Assembly: GCF_029263155.1 (NCBI RefSeq) | Contig: NZ_JAJCYB010000046.1 | Span: forward strand, 1-64,000 | DNA length: 64,000 nt | Source of the DNA: Pseudonocardia sp. | GTDB lineage: Bacteria > Actinomycetota > Actinomycetes > Mycobacteriales > Pseudonocardiaceae | Reading direction: 5' to 3' | Shown: positions 1-7,846 of the stretch, one piece after another | Layout of the letters: each line of letters opens with the position of its first letter | How positions within the stretch are numbered: position 1 is the first letter of the stretch | Notes under the pieces: model-generated | The model's input: only the letters and a program-made list of their open reading frames with translations | What the model was told of the DNA's origin: nothing | Databases searched by the model: none | Position numbers and translations under genes: made by a program

Positions 1-18
1 CGCGTATCTTCCGCATCT

Positions 19-91
19 GATGGGTGCCCTTCCGCCCGGGACTTTGATCTCTTCGCACAGACCATTTTCCCAGCTCAGCAGGGCACCCATC
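19..91. repeat. Inverted repeat with 12-bp arms and 49-nt spacer
   Basis: Arms GATGGGTGCCCT (19-30) and AGGGCACCCATC (80-91) are perfect reverse complements. The spacer is less GC-rich than the surroundings (for example ACCATTTTCC). No reading frame fits inside. The arrangement looks like a miniature transposon-type element or the end of a larger mobile element lying outside the window. It could also act as a transcription barrier behind the dtd operon, but the long loop makes an ordinary terminator unlikely. Confidence 0.55.
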
Positions 92-134
92 CTCATTTCG
101 GGGCCCGTGTCGCGCACCTACCTGCGGATTCGGG

Positions 135-560
135 TCAGACCTCCAGCAGGACCGTGAACGGGCCGTCGTTCACCGACTCCACGGCCATGTCCGCGCCGAA
201 CACGCCGGTGCCGACGGTGGCGCCGCGCTCGCGCAACGCGTCGACCACGGCGTCGACCAGCGGCTCGGCGTGGTCGGGCCGCGCGGCGGCCGACCAGGAC
301 GGGCGGCGCCCCTTGCGGGTGTCGCCGTAGAGGGTGAACTGGCTGACCACCAGCAGCGGCGCGCCGACCTCGGCGCAGGACCGCTCGCCGTCGAGGATCC
401 GCAGCTCGTGCAGCTTGCGGGCCATGACGGGGACGGAGTCGAGGGTGTCGTCGCGGTGCACCCCCAGCAGGACGAGCAGCCCGGGGCCCGCGATCTCGCC
501 GACCACGTCGCCGTCGACGCGCACGGCGGCCCGGGCGACCCGGGCGACGACCGCCCTCAT
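135..560 (-). CDS. dtd: D-aminoacyl-tRNA deacylase
   Basis: This 141-residue protein has the full length and motifs of bacterial [11 protein letters not shown] at about residues 73-80 and the C-terminal NDGPFT motif holding the Gly-cisPro dipeptide that reads substrate chirality. The enzyme hydrolyses D-amino acids, and mischarged glycine, from tRNA in the cytosol as a proofreading step. The ATG at 560 was chosen because residues beyond it upstream do not match the family and the protein then begins with the typical MRAVVARV. It lies 13 bp downstream of the methyltransferase gene on the same strand, so the two are probably cotranscribed. Confidence 0.95.
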   Translation of the reverse strand: MRAVVARVARAAVRVDGDVVGEIAGPGLLVLLGVHRDDTLDSVPVMARKLHELRILDGERSCAEVGAPLLVVSQFTLYGDTRKGRRPSWSAAARPDHAEPLVDAVVDALRERGATVGTGVFGADMAVESVNDGPFTVLLEV

Positions 561-573
561 TCGCGGCGCCCCC

Positions 574-2067
574 TCACGCCGGGACCAGCAGCCCGTGCCG
601 GACGAGCTCGCGCACCGCGGGCACGGTCGCGGCCACCAGCTCACCCGCCGGGCGGTCGTGGGCGAACGCCAGCAGCTCCACCAGCTCGCCGAGCGGCAGC
701 GCTCCGCGGCAGCCCGCCAGCAGGGCGGCCGCGGGTTCGTCGACCTCGTGGCGCCAGCGCGGGCCGTCCGGGCGGGCCACGGCCGTGCCCGCGGCGGTCC
801 AGCCGTCGTCGCCGGGCTCGGCCCAGCTCTCCAGGACCACGCCCGGGGCGAGGGCGAGCCGCGCGCCGAGCAGCGCGTCGTCGCTGCCGTGGGCGCGCAG
901 CCAGTCGACGCCGCGTAGCCAGGACGCCACCTCGGGCCCGAGCGGGTCGGTGACCTCGCCGAGGAGGTCCTCCACCACGACCACCGGGGGCTCGTCGGTT
1001 CGTCGCAGGACCAGGTGTCCGAACCCGATCGCCTCGACGCGCTCGGCGTCCATCCAGTCCAGCCACGCGCCGGCCTGCGCGCGGGTCGCCGGTGCGGTGA
1101 GGTCGAGCCCGGCGTCGCGCTGCCAGGTCCCCACGTGCATCGCCGGGTCGGCCACCTCCCGCTGCACGATCCAGGCGTCCACGCCGGGCGGGAGCCAGGA
1201 GCGCACCCGGTCGGGCCAGTCCTCGCCGCGCACGTGCAGCCAGGAGCCCAGCAGCTGTGCCACGCCGCCGGGTTCCAGGTGCGCGGGCAGGTCGGCGACC
1301 AGCGCGGCCAGCGCGTCGTCCCCGGCGCGCCCGGAGTCGCGGTAGACGTAGTCGACGCGCGCGGGTCCGGGCACGAACGGCGGGTTGGACACGATCCGGT
1401 CGAAGCGCCGCCCGGCCACCGGCTCCAGCCACGGGCCGTCCCGCAGCTCGACGTCGAGGCCGTTGAGGGCGAACGTGGCCGCGGCCATCGCGAGCGCCCG
1501 GGGGGCCACGTCGGTGGCGGTGACCGCGCCCGCGTGCCGGGTGGCGTGCAGCGCCTGCACCCCGCAGCCGGTGCCGAGGTCGAGCAGGGTGCCCACCGGC
1601 GTCCGGTCGGTCGCCGCCGCCAGCGTCAGCGACGCCCCGCCGACGCCGGTGACGTGGTCGCGCTCGTGTCGGCCCGCGTCGAGATCCGAGAGCACCCACC
1701 AGCCCGACCCCTCCTCCTCGGCGTACGGGCGCAGGTCCAGCGCGGCCGCCCAGCCTCCCTCCACGGCCCGCAGCAGCCCGGCGGCCGCGGCATCGGCCGG
1801 GGTGAGCGGGGCGAGCGCCGAGGCCACCGCGGCGTCCGGCTCGACGGCCCCGAGCAGCAGCAGCCGCACCAGCACCCCCAGCTCACCGCCGTCGCGGGTG
1901 GCCCGGTGGGCGGGCTCGACCTCGCCGCGGCCGAGCGCCGCGTGGGCGGAGTTCCCGAGCAGCTCGCGCACCCCGTCGGTGGTGTAGCGGGATCGGGAGA
2001 AGGCGGTGCGCAGGGCGTCGGCGGCGGCGGGTGAGAGGTGGGGAAGCACCCCCCGATCCAAGCCCAC
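574..2067 (-). CDS. Class I SAM-dependent methyltransferase, HemK/PrmC-like core
   Basis: A 497-residue protein with an N-terminal helical region (about 1-140), a Rossmann methyltransferase core with the SAM-binding loop DLGTGCGV at 163-170, the acidic end of strand 2 (TATDVAPRA) and the NPPF motif at 228-231, then a C-terminal domain of about 250 residues. NPPF-type motifs act on amide or exocyclic amino nitrogens, as in PrmC glutamine and N6-adenine methyltransferases, so the substrate is probably a protein Gln or a nucleic-acid base. The length exceeds PrmC (about 280), and the family resembles the actinobacterial proteins often labelled DUF7059/methyltransferase. The exact substrate is unknown. 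Confidence 0.8.
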   Translation of the reverse strand: MGLDRGVLPHLSPAAADALRTAFSRSRYTTDGVRELLGNSAHAALGRGEVEPAHRATRDGGELGVLVRLLLLGAVEPDAAVASALAPLTPADAAAAGLLRAVEGGWAAALDLRPYAEEEGSGWWVLSDLDAGRHERDHVTGVGGASLTLAAATDRTPVGTLLDLGTGCGVQALHATRHAGAVTATDVAPRALAMAAATFALNGLDVELRDGPWLEPVAGRRFDRIVSNPPFVPGPARVDYVYRDSGRAGDDALAALVADLPAHLEPGGVAQLLGSWLHVRGEDWPDRVRSWLPPGVDAWIVQREVADPAMHVGTWQRDAGLDLTAPATRAQAGAWLDWMDAERVEAIGFGHLVLRRTDEPPVVVVEDLLGEVTDPLGPEVASWLRGVDWLRAHGSDDALLGARLALAPGVVLESWAEPGDDGWTAAGTAVARPDGPRWRHEVDEPAAALLAGCRGALPLGELVELLAFAHDRPAGELVAATVPAVRELVRHGLLVPA

Positions 2068-2127
2068 CGCCGCCGCACCGCCGCGGCCAGGCCCGCCCGC
2101 CCGCAGGCGTCTCGCGCGCTCGCGCTG

Positions 2128-2157
2128 GTCCCGCGCGCTGCCGACGGCGCGCGGGAC
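2128..2157 (-). terminator. Strong hairpin downstream of the anti-sigma gene
   Basis: GTCCCGCGCGC (2128-2138) pairs perfectly with GCGCGCGGGAC (2147-2157) around an 8-nt loop. It sits between the end of the anti-sigma gene and the start of the methyltransferase gene. No U-tract follows, as is common for terminators in GC-rich actinobacteria. Confidence 0.5.
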
Positions 2158-2194
2158 GCGGGTCGGCGCGCGAACCCGGGGCGGGCGGGCGCGG

Positions 2195-2872
2195 TCAGGC
2201 CACCGGGCCGCGCAGCAGGCTGTCGCCGGAGTGGCCCGCGTCGCCGTCCCAGCGTTCCGCGGAGACGTCGAGGACCCCGAACTCGGCGAGCGGGAGGTCG
2301 GCCGGCACCGTGAAGGCGCCCCGGAAGCCGTCGCCGTCGGGCGCCAGTGACCCGAGGGACACCAGCCCGGTGCCGGTGCCGTCCATCAACCAGGCCTCCA
2401 GGTAGTCGGTGCCCGCCGGGGTCGTGACGCCGTGGACGCGCACGACCATCTCGCGCACGCCGGCGCGCTCGGTGAGCGCGGCCGTCCCCGTGCCCGCCGA
2501 CTCCACCGGGGCGAGAGTGGCCAGCGGACGCTCGGCGGGCGGGGCGGCGGCCACCGCATAGCCGATGCCGAGCCCGGCGGCGACGCCGAGCACGGCGGCC
2601 GCCACCGGGAGCGCGAACCGCCGCCACCGCGTCCGCGGCGGCGGCTCCTCGACGATGTCGAGCTCGCCGGTGATCGCGGTCCAGATGCGCTCCGGCGGGT
2701 CCTCGTCCTCTCCGCCGGTGCCGCCCGCCACCGCGAGCTCCACGGTGCGGCGCAGGGACTCGACGTGCCCGCGGCACAGCGCGCAGCCGCTCAGGTGTTC
2801 GTCCACGGCCGCGTCGCGCCGCTCCGAGGGCAGCGCGGCGAGTGCGAGCAGGTCAGGATCGGGGTGCCACAC
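2195..2872 (-). CDS. Zinc-type anti-sigma factor, RskA-like
   Basis: A 225-residue membrane protein. The N-terminus carries the zinc anti-sigma motif His-x3-Cys-x2-Cys (HLSGCALC, residues about 26-33). A single transmembrane segment follows at roughly 83-107. The extracytoplasmic part matches the RskA C-terminal domain (YLEAWLMD, LVSLG, GAFTVP, AHSGDSLLRG). It should hold the sigma factor encoded immediately upstream inactive until a membrane or envelope signal releases it. Its start lies 20 bp inside the sigma gene, implying translational coupling and stoichiometric production. Confidence 0.92.
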   Translation of the reverse strand: MWHPDPDLLALAALPSERRDAAVDEHLSGCALCRGHVESLRRTVELAVAGGTGGEDEDPPERIWTAITGELDIVEEPPPRTRWRRFALPVAAAVLGVAAGLGIGYAVAAAPPAERPLATLAPVESAGTGTAALTERAGVREMVVRVHGVTTPAGTDYLEAWLMDGTGTGLVSLGSLAPDGDGFRGAFTVPADLPLAEFGVLDVSAERWDGDAGHSGDSLLRGPVA

Positions 2873-3410
2873 CGTCGACCTCCCAGCGTCGTCGCAACCG
2901 CTCCAGCCCGCGCCGGAGATGACTCTTGACCGTGCCGAGCGGGAGACCCGTCAGCGTGGCGATCTGCTGGTGGGTCAGGTCGTCGAAGAAGGCCAGACGG
3001 ACCACCGTTCGTTGCTGCGGCGGCAACCGGTTCAGCTCGTCGGCGACGACCACCGCCTCCACGACCCGATCGGGCACCCCGCGCGACACCGCCCTGCCCT
3101 CGACCCGTGCCGCTCGGGACATGATGTCGGTCTCCCGGGTGCGGGCGGTCAGCCGGTCGGCCACCTGGCGGCGGGCGATGCCGACGAGCCACTGCCCGAG
3201 CCTGCCGCGTGCGGGGTCGAACGTGGCCCGGCCGCGCCAGGCCCGCACGAACACCTGCTGGGTGACGTCCTCGGCATCGTGGTGGCTGCGCAGGCAGCGC
3301 AGGGCGAACCCGAACACGGCGCGGGCGTGCAGGTCGTAGAGCTCCCGGAGCGCGGCCGGCTCCCCGGCCAGGAAACGCCCGGCCAGGTCGCCGTCCGCGC
3401 CGCCGGTCAC
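2853..3410 (-). CDS. ECF RNA polymerase sigma factor (SigK-like)
   Basis: A 185-residue ECF sigma factor. Region 2 is seen as AEDVTQQVFVRAWR and region 4 as LPPQQRTVVRLAFF followed by the helix-turn-helix LTHQQIATLTGLPLGTVKSH. Its start overlaps the sortase stop by 4 bp and its end overlaps the anti-sigma start by 20 bp, so sortase, sigma and anti-sigma form one transcript. The pairing with an RskA-type anti-sigma is like mycobacterial SigK-RskA. The likely regulon includes its own operon with the DUF4397 surface protein and sortase. Confidence 0.92.
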   Translation of the reverse strand: MTGGADGDLAGRFLAGEPAALRELYDLHARAVFGFALRCLRSHHDAEDVTQQVFVRAWRGRATFDPARGRLGQWLVGIARRQVADRLTARTRETDIMSRAARVEGRAVSRGVPDRVVEAVVVADELNRLPPQQRTVVRLAFFDDLTHQQIATLTGLPLGTVKSHLRRGLERLRRRWEVDGVAPRS

Positions 3411-3994
3411 GGGACGGGAACCGCGGTGACGACCACGTTCTCGCGGTAGCTGCGCGTGTCCCGGTCGAAGTCGCCGCCGCAGGTCACCAGCGTCAGCACC
3501 GGGGCGCCGTCGCGGGCGAAGAGCTGCTCGACGGGCAGCTCGTCCTTGTCGATCCGGGCCACGGCGTCGACGCGGAACCCGAGCACCGTGCCGTCGGCGA
3601 GATCGACCTGCACCGGGTCGCCGACCGCGAGCTCGGAGAGCCGGTAGAACGCGCCGCGACCCTGCACCCGGTCGTCGACGTGACCCGACAGCACGCTCGA
3701 CCCGGCCGGCGCCCCCGGCCCGGGGCCGAAGCGGTACCAGCCGACCGTGCTCACCTCCGGTGGCACCTCCATCTCACCCAGCTCGTCGACGCCGACGTCG
3801 ACCACGGCGGCGTCGACGTCCACCGCAGCCAACCGCACCCGGACGGGAGCCGCGAGACGATCACCGTCGGCGGCCGACGCCGCGGTGGGCGCGGTCGTGG
3901 CGGCGGTGGGGGGCGCGGCAGGTGCGGGGGAGGGGCCGGGCGCCGCACACCCCGCGAGCACGACCGCAGCCACCAGCCCCCACGCAGCCACCAC
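3407..3994 (-). CDS. Class F sortase
   Basis: A 195-residue exported transpeptidase. After a hydrophobic N-terminus with a lipobox-like LAGC (Cys16) and an Ala/Pro/Thr-rich linker (20-48), the sortase beta-barrel shows the catalytic His105 (LSGHVD), Cys172 (TLVTCGG) and Arg184 (SYREN). Class F enzymes are typical of actinobacteria and lack the C-terminal extensions of class A-E. The lipobox suggests the enzyme is anchored as a lipoprotein rather than by a transmembrane helix. It starts with GTG, 50 bp behind the DUF4397 gene, which is its best candidate substrate or partner. Confidence 0.9.
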   Translation of the reverse strand: MVAAWGLVAAVVLAGCAAPGPSPAPAAPPTAATTAPTAASAADGDRLAAPVRVRLAAVDVDAAVVDVGVDELGEMEVPPEVSTVGWYRFGPGPGAPAGSSVLSGHVDDRVQGRGAFYRLSELAVGDPVQVDLADGTVLGFRVDAVARIDKDELPVEQLFARDGAPVLTLVTCGGDFDRDTRSYRENVVVTAVPVP

Positions 3995-4044
3995 CCCCCG
4001 GCCACCCCGTCCCCGGCCACCCCGGGGAGGGGTGCGGGTGCCGC

Positions 4045-4863
4045 TCAGCGGCGGGTGCCCGTCACCGCACGGCCGGTCGCCGCGGCGGCGACCAGCGCCG
4101 CACCGGCCAGGCCCAGTGCCAGCAGCCCCGCCGGCACGCCCGGCTCGTACGGCGCACCGGACGGCGCGCCCGACGGCACGCCCGAGGGGGCGCTGTGCAG
4201 GCCGTCGACGGTGAACACGACGAGGCCGAGCGTGTCGTCCTCGAGCGAGCCGATGGCGTGCACGAACGTCGCGGTGCCCTCGCCGAGGTCGAGATCGGCC
4301 GGGCCGATGACGGGATCGGTGGTGCCGGCCGCGGCGACCGCGGCCGAGACGGTGCCCGCGGGCACCTCCAGCGCCTCCTGGTTCGGGTTGCTCAACCCGC
4401 TGACGACGGGCGCGCCGCCCGCCAGCACGTCGACGGCCGGGGCGGCCGCGGTGTGGCGCACCGCGAGCCGTGCCTGGCCCGCGGCCACGTCGGAGACGTC
4501 GTTGACGAACGGGGTGACGGTCGGCTCGCCCGCCTCGGTCAGGTGGGCGGCGAGGGTGACGCTCGCCCCGGCCGGGAGGTCGGCGGTGGCCGCGAGCAGC
4601 GGGTCGCCGGAGCCGTCGGAGTCGGCGGCGAAGATCGTGACCTCGCGGGATCCCGCGGGCAGGTCGACCGGGCCGGTGGACGTGCCGGGCTCGAAGTCGT
4701 CGATGGCGCGCTCACCGTCGACGTAGACGTCCACGGGCGTGTCCGGGATGCCGTGGACCACGTAGACGGTGCCCGTGTCCTGGGCGAAGGCTGCGGGCGC
4801 GATGGCCAGGGTCGTCGCGGCTGCGGCGAGCAGTCCGCAGGCGGCGAGGGTGAAGCGTCGCAC
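4045..4863 (-). CDS. DUF4397-domain surface protein
   Basis: About 272 residues. A Sec signal peptide ends near AAFAQDTG, two DUF4397-type beta repeats follow (VYVVHGIPDTPVDVYVDG and ARLAVRHTAAAPAVDVLAGG), then a Ser/Gly/Ala/Pro linker with repeated PSGAPSGAP, a hydrophobic segment and a short basic tail. The C-terminal order resembles a cell-wall sorting signal, but I see no LPxTG. The GTG at 4863 is preferred because GAGAGGA lies at ribosome-binding distance and the signal peptide then begins properly. DUF4397 proteins are of unknown function, usually surface-exposed and adhesin-like. Confidence 0.82.
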   Translation of the reverse strand: MRRFTLAACGLLAAAATTLAIAPAAFAQDTGTVYVVHGIPDTPVDVYVDGERAIDDFEPGTSTGPVDLPAGSREVTIFAADSDGSGDPLLAATADLPAGASVTLAAHLTEAGEPTVTPFVNDVSDVAAGQARLAVRHTAAAPAVDVLAGGAPVVSGLSNPNQEALEVPAGTVSAAVAAAGTTDPVIGPADLDLGEGTATFVHAIGSLEDDTLGLVVFTVDGLHSAPSGVPSGAPSGAPYEPGVPAGLLALGLAGAALVAAAATGRAVTGTRR

Positions 4864-4961
4864 GGATGATCCTCTCGAGGGTGGGCGGAGCTTGCGTGAG
4901 GGACTACCGACGCACGGGGCACATCGGATGCACACCGCGCAGGCGGCGCTAGGCTCGTGGC

Positions 4962-5585
4962 GTGCCGCTGCGACTGAGCCAGGACCCCGACTCCGACGCG
5001 CTGCTCGACCGCGACCCGCTCGCCCTGCTGATCGGGATGCTGCTCGACCAGCAGATCCCGATGGAGCACGCGTTCTGGGCGCCGGCCGAGCTGGCCCGGC
5101 GCCTGGGCCGTGACACCCTCGACGCCCGCGAGATCGCCGGGTACGACCCCGACGAGCTGATCGCCGTGTTCGCCACGCCGCGCGCGCTGCACCGCTACCC
5201 GAGGTCGATGGCCGGGCGGGTGCAGGCCCTGTGCGCGGCGCTGGTCGAGCAGTACGACGGCGACGTCACGCTCGTGTGGACCGGCGCGGCCGACGGCGCG
5301 GAGCTGTACTCCCGGCTCGTGGCGCTGCCCGGGTTCGGCAAGCAGAAGGCGCAGATCTTCACCGCGCTGCTGGGCAAGCAACGCGGGGTCGCCCCCGACG
5401 GCTGGCGGGAGGCCGCGGGCAGCTACGGCGAGGACGGCGCGTACCGCTCGGTGGCCGACGTCGTCGACCCGGCGTCGCTGGCGAAGGTCCGGGAGTTCAA
5501 GCAGGCGGCCAAGGCGGCGGCGAAGGACGCCGCGGCGAAGAACGACGCGGCGAAGAACGACGCCGCGACAGCCGCGAAGGCCTGA
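4962..5585 (+). CDS. HhH-GPD base-excision repair glycosylase-like protein
   Basis: A 207-residue protein of the actinobacterial HhH-GPD family. The helix-hairpin-helix is seen as LPGFGKQKAQ at about 122-131, and the N-terminal part DPLALLIGMLLDQQIPMEHAF is the conserved start of this family. I do not see the Cys cluster of Fe-S glycosylases. The C-terminal 30 residues are low-complexity Ala/Lys repeats (KAAAKDAAAKNDAAKND) that probably bind DNA non-specifically. It starts with GTG. Substrate base unknown. The next gene starts 1 bp after its stop. Confidence 0.8.
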   Translation: MPLRLSQDPDSDALLDRDPLALLIGMLLDQQIPMEHAFWAPAELARRLGRDTLDAREIAGYDPDELIAVFATPRALHRYPRSMAGRVQALCAALVEQYDGDVTLVWTGAADGAELYSRLVALPGFGKQKAQIFTALLGKQRGVAPDGWREAAGSYGEDGAYRSVADVVDPASLAKVREFKQAAKAAAKDAAAKNDAAKNDAATAAKA

Positions 5586-5586
5586 C

Positions 5587-5988
5587 GTGCACCAGCTGTC
5601 CGAACCCCGCCACCGGGCGCGCGTCGTGGACCCGGACCAGGTCTGCGACGCCACCGCGGTGCTCGCCGACACCGCACAGGTCCAGCAGGCGGCCGCCGTG
5701 CTCGACGCGCTGGGCGACGTCAACCGGCTCAGCATCCTGCTCGCACTGCACCACGCGGGTGATCTGTGCGTGTCCGACCTGGCGTTCGCGGTCGGCATGA
5801 GCGACAGTGCGGTGTCGCACGCCCTGCGCCTGCTGCGCGCCCACGGCATGGTGCTCGCGCACCGCGAGGGCCGGCTGGTGCGCTACCGCGTGACGGGCGG
5901 TCTCACCGAACGGCTGCTCGACGTCGTCTCCGAGGGCGTCGTCGGCGACGTGGCCCTGCACGCGCACGGTGTCGCGGACGAAACCTGA
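5587..5988 (+). CDS. ArsR/SmtB-family metal sensor, probably nickel/cobalt
   Basis: A 133-residue winged-helix repressor. Residues 38-105 hold the ArsR fold with the recognition helix MSDSAVSHALRLLRAHG. The Cys61 in GDLCVSDL is at the classic alpha3 metal-site position, and the C-terminal tail has His124 and His126 (LHAHG), a placement used by NmtR/KmtR-type nickel/cobalt sensors. It lies directly upstream of cbiMNQO with an ArsR-type operator in between. The inferred role is repression of nickel/cobalt uptake in response to metal status. Metal identity is not proven by sequence. Confidence 0.85.
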   Translation: MHQLSEPRHRARVVDPDQVCDATAVLADTAQVQQAAAVLDALGDVNRLSILLALHHAGDLCVSDLAFAVGMSDSAVSHALRLLRAHGMVLAHREGRLVRYRVTGGLTERLLDVVSEGVVGDVALHAHGVADET

Positions 5989-5998
5989 ACGTCAACAA

Positions 5999-6046
5999 AT
6001 GAAGACCTGTTCATGCTTGCAGGTCACCCGTCCGGGGTTCTAAGGT
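5999..6046 (+). promoter_or_regulatory. ArsR-type operator and promoter of cbiMNQO
   Basis: ATGAAGACCTGTTCAT (5999-6014) matches the SmtB/ArsR operator pattern ATGAA-N6-TTCAT. Just downstream, TTGCAG (6017-6022) and TAAGGT (6041-6046), 18 bp apart, could be the -35 and -10 elements. The operator abuts the -35, so binding would occlude RNA polymerase. The promoter elements are only approximate matches. The operator is the firmer call. Confidence 0.6.
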
Positions 6047-6085
6047 CGCCAGACCACGCTGTCGCGACCATCCCTGGGAGCCGTC

Positions 6086-6778
6086 ATGCACATCGCTGAG
6101 GGGTATCTGCCACCGCTGCACGCCGCGGCGTGGACGGTCGTCGCTGCGCCGTTCGTGGTGCACGGCGCCCGGGCGGTGGTCAAGCAGGTCCGCGAGGACC
6201 CCGACACCAAGCTCCTGCTGGGGGCGGCGGGGGCGTTCGCGTTCGTGCTGTCGGCGCTGAAGATCCCGTCGGTCACCGGCTCGAGCTCGCACCCCACCGG
6301 CACCGGGTTGGGGGCGATCCTGTTCAGACCCCCGGTGATGGCCATGCTCGGCACGATCGTGCTGCTGTTCCAGGCGCTGCTGATCGCCCACGGCGGGATC
6401 ACGACGCTCGGGGCCAACGCCTTCTCCCTGGCGATCGTCGGCCCGTGGGTCGCGTATGGCGTGTTCGTGCTGGTCCGCAAGCTGGGCGGGGGGCTGTCCC
6501 TCGGCGTGTTCCTGGCCGCGTCGCTCGCCGACCTCGCCACCTACTCGACCACCTCGGTGCAGCTCGCGCTCGCCTACCCCGACGTCACCTCCGGCGTCCT
6601 GGGCTCGATCGTCAAGTTCGGCACGATCTTCTCGATCACCCAGATCCCGCTCGCGATCTGTGAGGGCCTGCTCACGGTCCTGATCGTGCGCCTGCTGATC
6701 AAGGTCAGCCCCGACGAGCTGCGCCGCCTCGGTGTCCTGCGCCCCCGTCCCGCCGCGTCCGCACCGCAGGAGGTCTGA
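6086..6778 (+). CDS. cbiM: Cobalt/nickel ECF transporter, S-component CbiM
   Basis: A 230-residue membrane protein beginning [10 protein letters not shown]. The N-terminal Met-His-Ile-Ala-Glu-Gly stretch is the invariant metal-binding start of CbiM/NikM, where His2 coordinates the metal. Several transmembrane segments follow, with the family motif [15 protein letters not shown] at about 69-83. It captures Co2+ or Ni2+ for the energy-coupling-factor transporter built with the three next genes. The CbiN partner argues for cobalt, which is the usual CbiMNQO substrate, but nickel cannot be excluded. Confidence 0.95.
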   Translation: MHIAEGYLPPLHAAAWTVVAAPFVVHGARAVVKQVREDPDTKLLLGAAGAFAFVLSALKIPSVTGSSSHPTGTGLGAILFRPPVMAMLGTIVLLFQALLIAHGGITTLGANAFSLAIVGPWVAYGVFVLVRKLGGGLSLGVFLAASLADLATYSTTSVQLALAYPDVTSGVLGSIVKFGTIFSITQIPLAICEGLLTVLIVRLLIKVSPDELRRLGVLRPRPAASAPQEV

Positions 6779-6779
6779 G

Positions 6780-7112
6780 ATGTCGCGTTCCACGCTGGTC
6801 AACTGGCTGCTCGTGGTGGCGGTGCTGGTCATCGCGATCATCCCGCTGGCGTTCATCGGCAGCGAGACCGAGTTCGGCGGGGCGGACGGGGTGGCCGTCG
6901 AGCAGATCGAGGCCGACAACCCCGACTACGAGCCCTGGTTCTCCCCGCTGTTCGAGCCGGAGCCCGAGACGGCGTCCACGCTGTTCGCGCTGCAGGCGGC
7001 GATCGGGGCGGGCTTCCTCGGATACCTGTTCGGCAGCCTGAACACCCGGCGCAAGCTGCGGGCGACCAGCTCGGGCGGCGCGTCCCCACCCGTCGACGAC
7101 CACCGGACCTGA
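6780..7112 (+). CDS. cbiN: Cobalt transport accessory protein CbiN
   Basis: A 110-residue protein with an N-terminal transmembrane helix (about 7-27), an extracytoplasmic loop holding the family motif NPDYEPWFSPLFEP, and a second helix (about 72-88). CbiN has two helices and stimulates metal capture by CbiM. The ATG at 6780 lies 1 bp after the cbiM stop and follows GCAGGAGG. Its stop overlaps the start of cbiQ. Confidence 0.93.
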   Translation: MSRSTLVNWLLVVAVLVIAIIPLAFIGSETEFGGADGVAVEQIEADNPDYEPWFSPLFEPEPETASTLFALQAAIGAGFLGYLFGSLNTRRKLRATSSGGASPPVDDHRT

Positions 7113-7846
7113 TGCACTCCCTCGACGCGCTGGCCCACACCAACCCGTGGCGCCGACGGCACCCGGGGGAGAAGGCCGTGCTCGCGCTGGGGCTGCTCGG
7201 CTGCGCGGTGGCGCTGCCGCCGTGGCCGGGCGCCCTGCTCGTCGGGGCCTGCGCGCTCGCGGTCCTGCTCGGGCCGCTGGCCCTGCGACCCGGGCAGCTG
7301 CTGCGCGCGCTGCGGGCGCCGCTGGTGTTCGTCGCCGTCGGGTCGGTGCCGCTGCTCGTCGCCGTCGGGGGGGACCCGCTGATCCGCTGGGCGCCCGAGG
7401 GCATCGGCGCCGCGGTCGCGCTGGCCGGGCGGGCCACGGCCGCGCTGCTGTGCCTGATCCTGTTCGCCGCGAGCACGCCGCTGGCCGACGCGCTGCCGCG
7501 GCTGGAGCGCCTCGGCGTCCCGGCGGCGGTCACCGAGGTCGCGGCGCTGATCTACCGGCTGCTGTTCCTGCTGCTCGACACCGCCGCGGCCGTGCGCGAG
7601 GCGCAGGCGGGCCGACTGGGGTTCCGCACCTGGCGCACGACCTACCGGTGCGTCGCCGCGCAGGGCGCCGCGATCTTCGTGGGGTCGCTGGACCGGGCCC
7701 GGCGCCTGGAGCAGGGGCTGGCGCTGCGCGGGTACACCGGCTCGCTGCGGGTGCAGGTGCAGGAGCGGCCGGTGTCGGTGCCGTTCGTCGTCGCCTCGGT
7801 GGGGCTGGTGGTCGCGGTCGTGTCCACCACCCTGGTGCTGGCGTGA
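7112..7846 (+). CDS. cbiQ: ECF transporter T-component CbiQ
   Basis: A 244-residue membrane scaffold with several transmembrane segments. The cytoplasmic coupling motifs are visible as EAQAGRLG (about 162-169) and SLDRARRLEQGLALRG (about 190-205), the Ala-Arg-Gly-type helices that dock into the ATPases. It links CbiM to the ATP-hydrolysing CbiO dimer. Its start overlaps the cbiN stop by 1 bp and its end overlaps the cbiO start by 4 bp, indicating coupled translation. Confidence 0.93.
   Translation: MHSLDALAHTNPWRRRHPGEKAVLALGLLGCAVALPPWPGALLVGACALAVLLGPLALRPGQLLRALRAPLVFVAVGSVPLLVAVGGDPLIRWAPEGIGAAVALAGRATAALLCLILFAASTPLADALPRLERLGVPAAVTEVAALIYRLLFLLLDTAAAVREAQAGRLGFRTWRTTYRCVAAQGAAIFVGSLDRARRLEQGLALRGYTGSLRVQVQERPVSVPFVVASVGLVVAVVSTTLVLA

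Noticed and set aside
641-1699. Long Arg/Ala/Gly-rich open frames antisense to, or out of frame with, the methyltransferase and many other genes
   Set aside because: They are shadows caused by the high GC content: composition is almost all Arg, Ala, Gly and Pro, with no domain, and they overlap genes with clear families.
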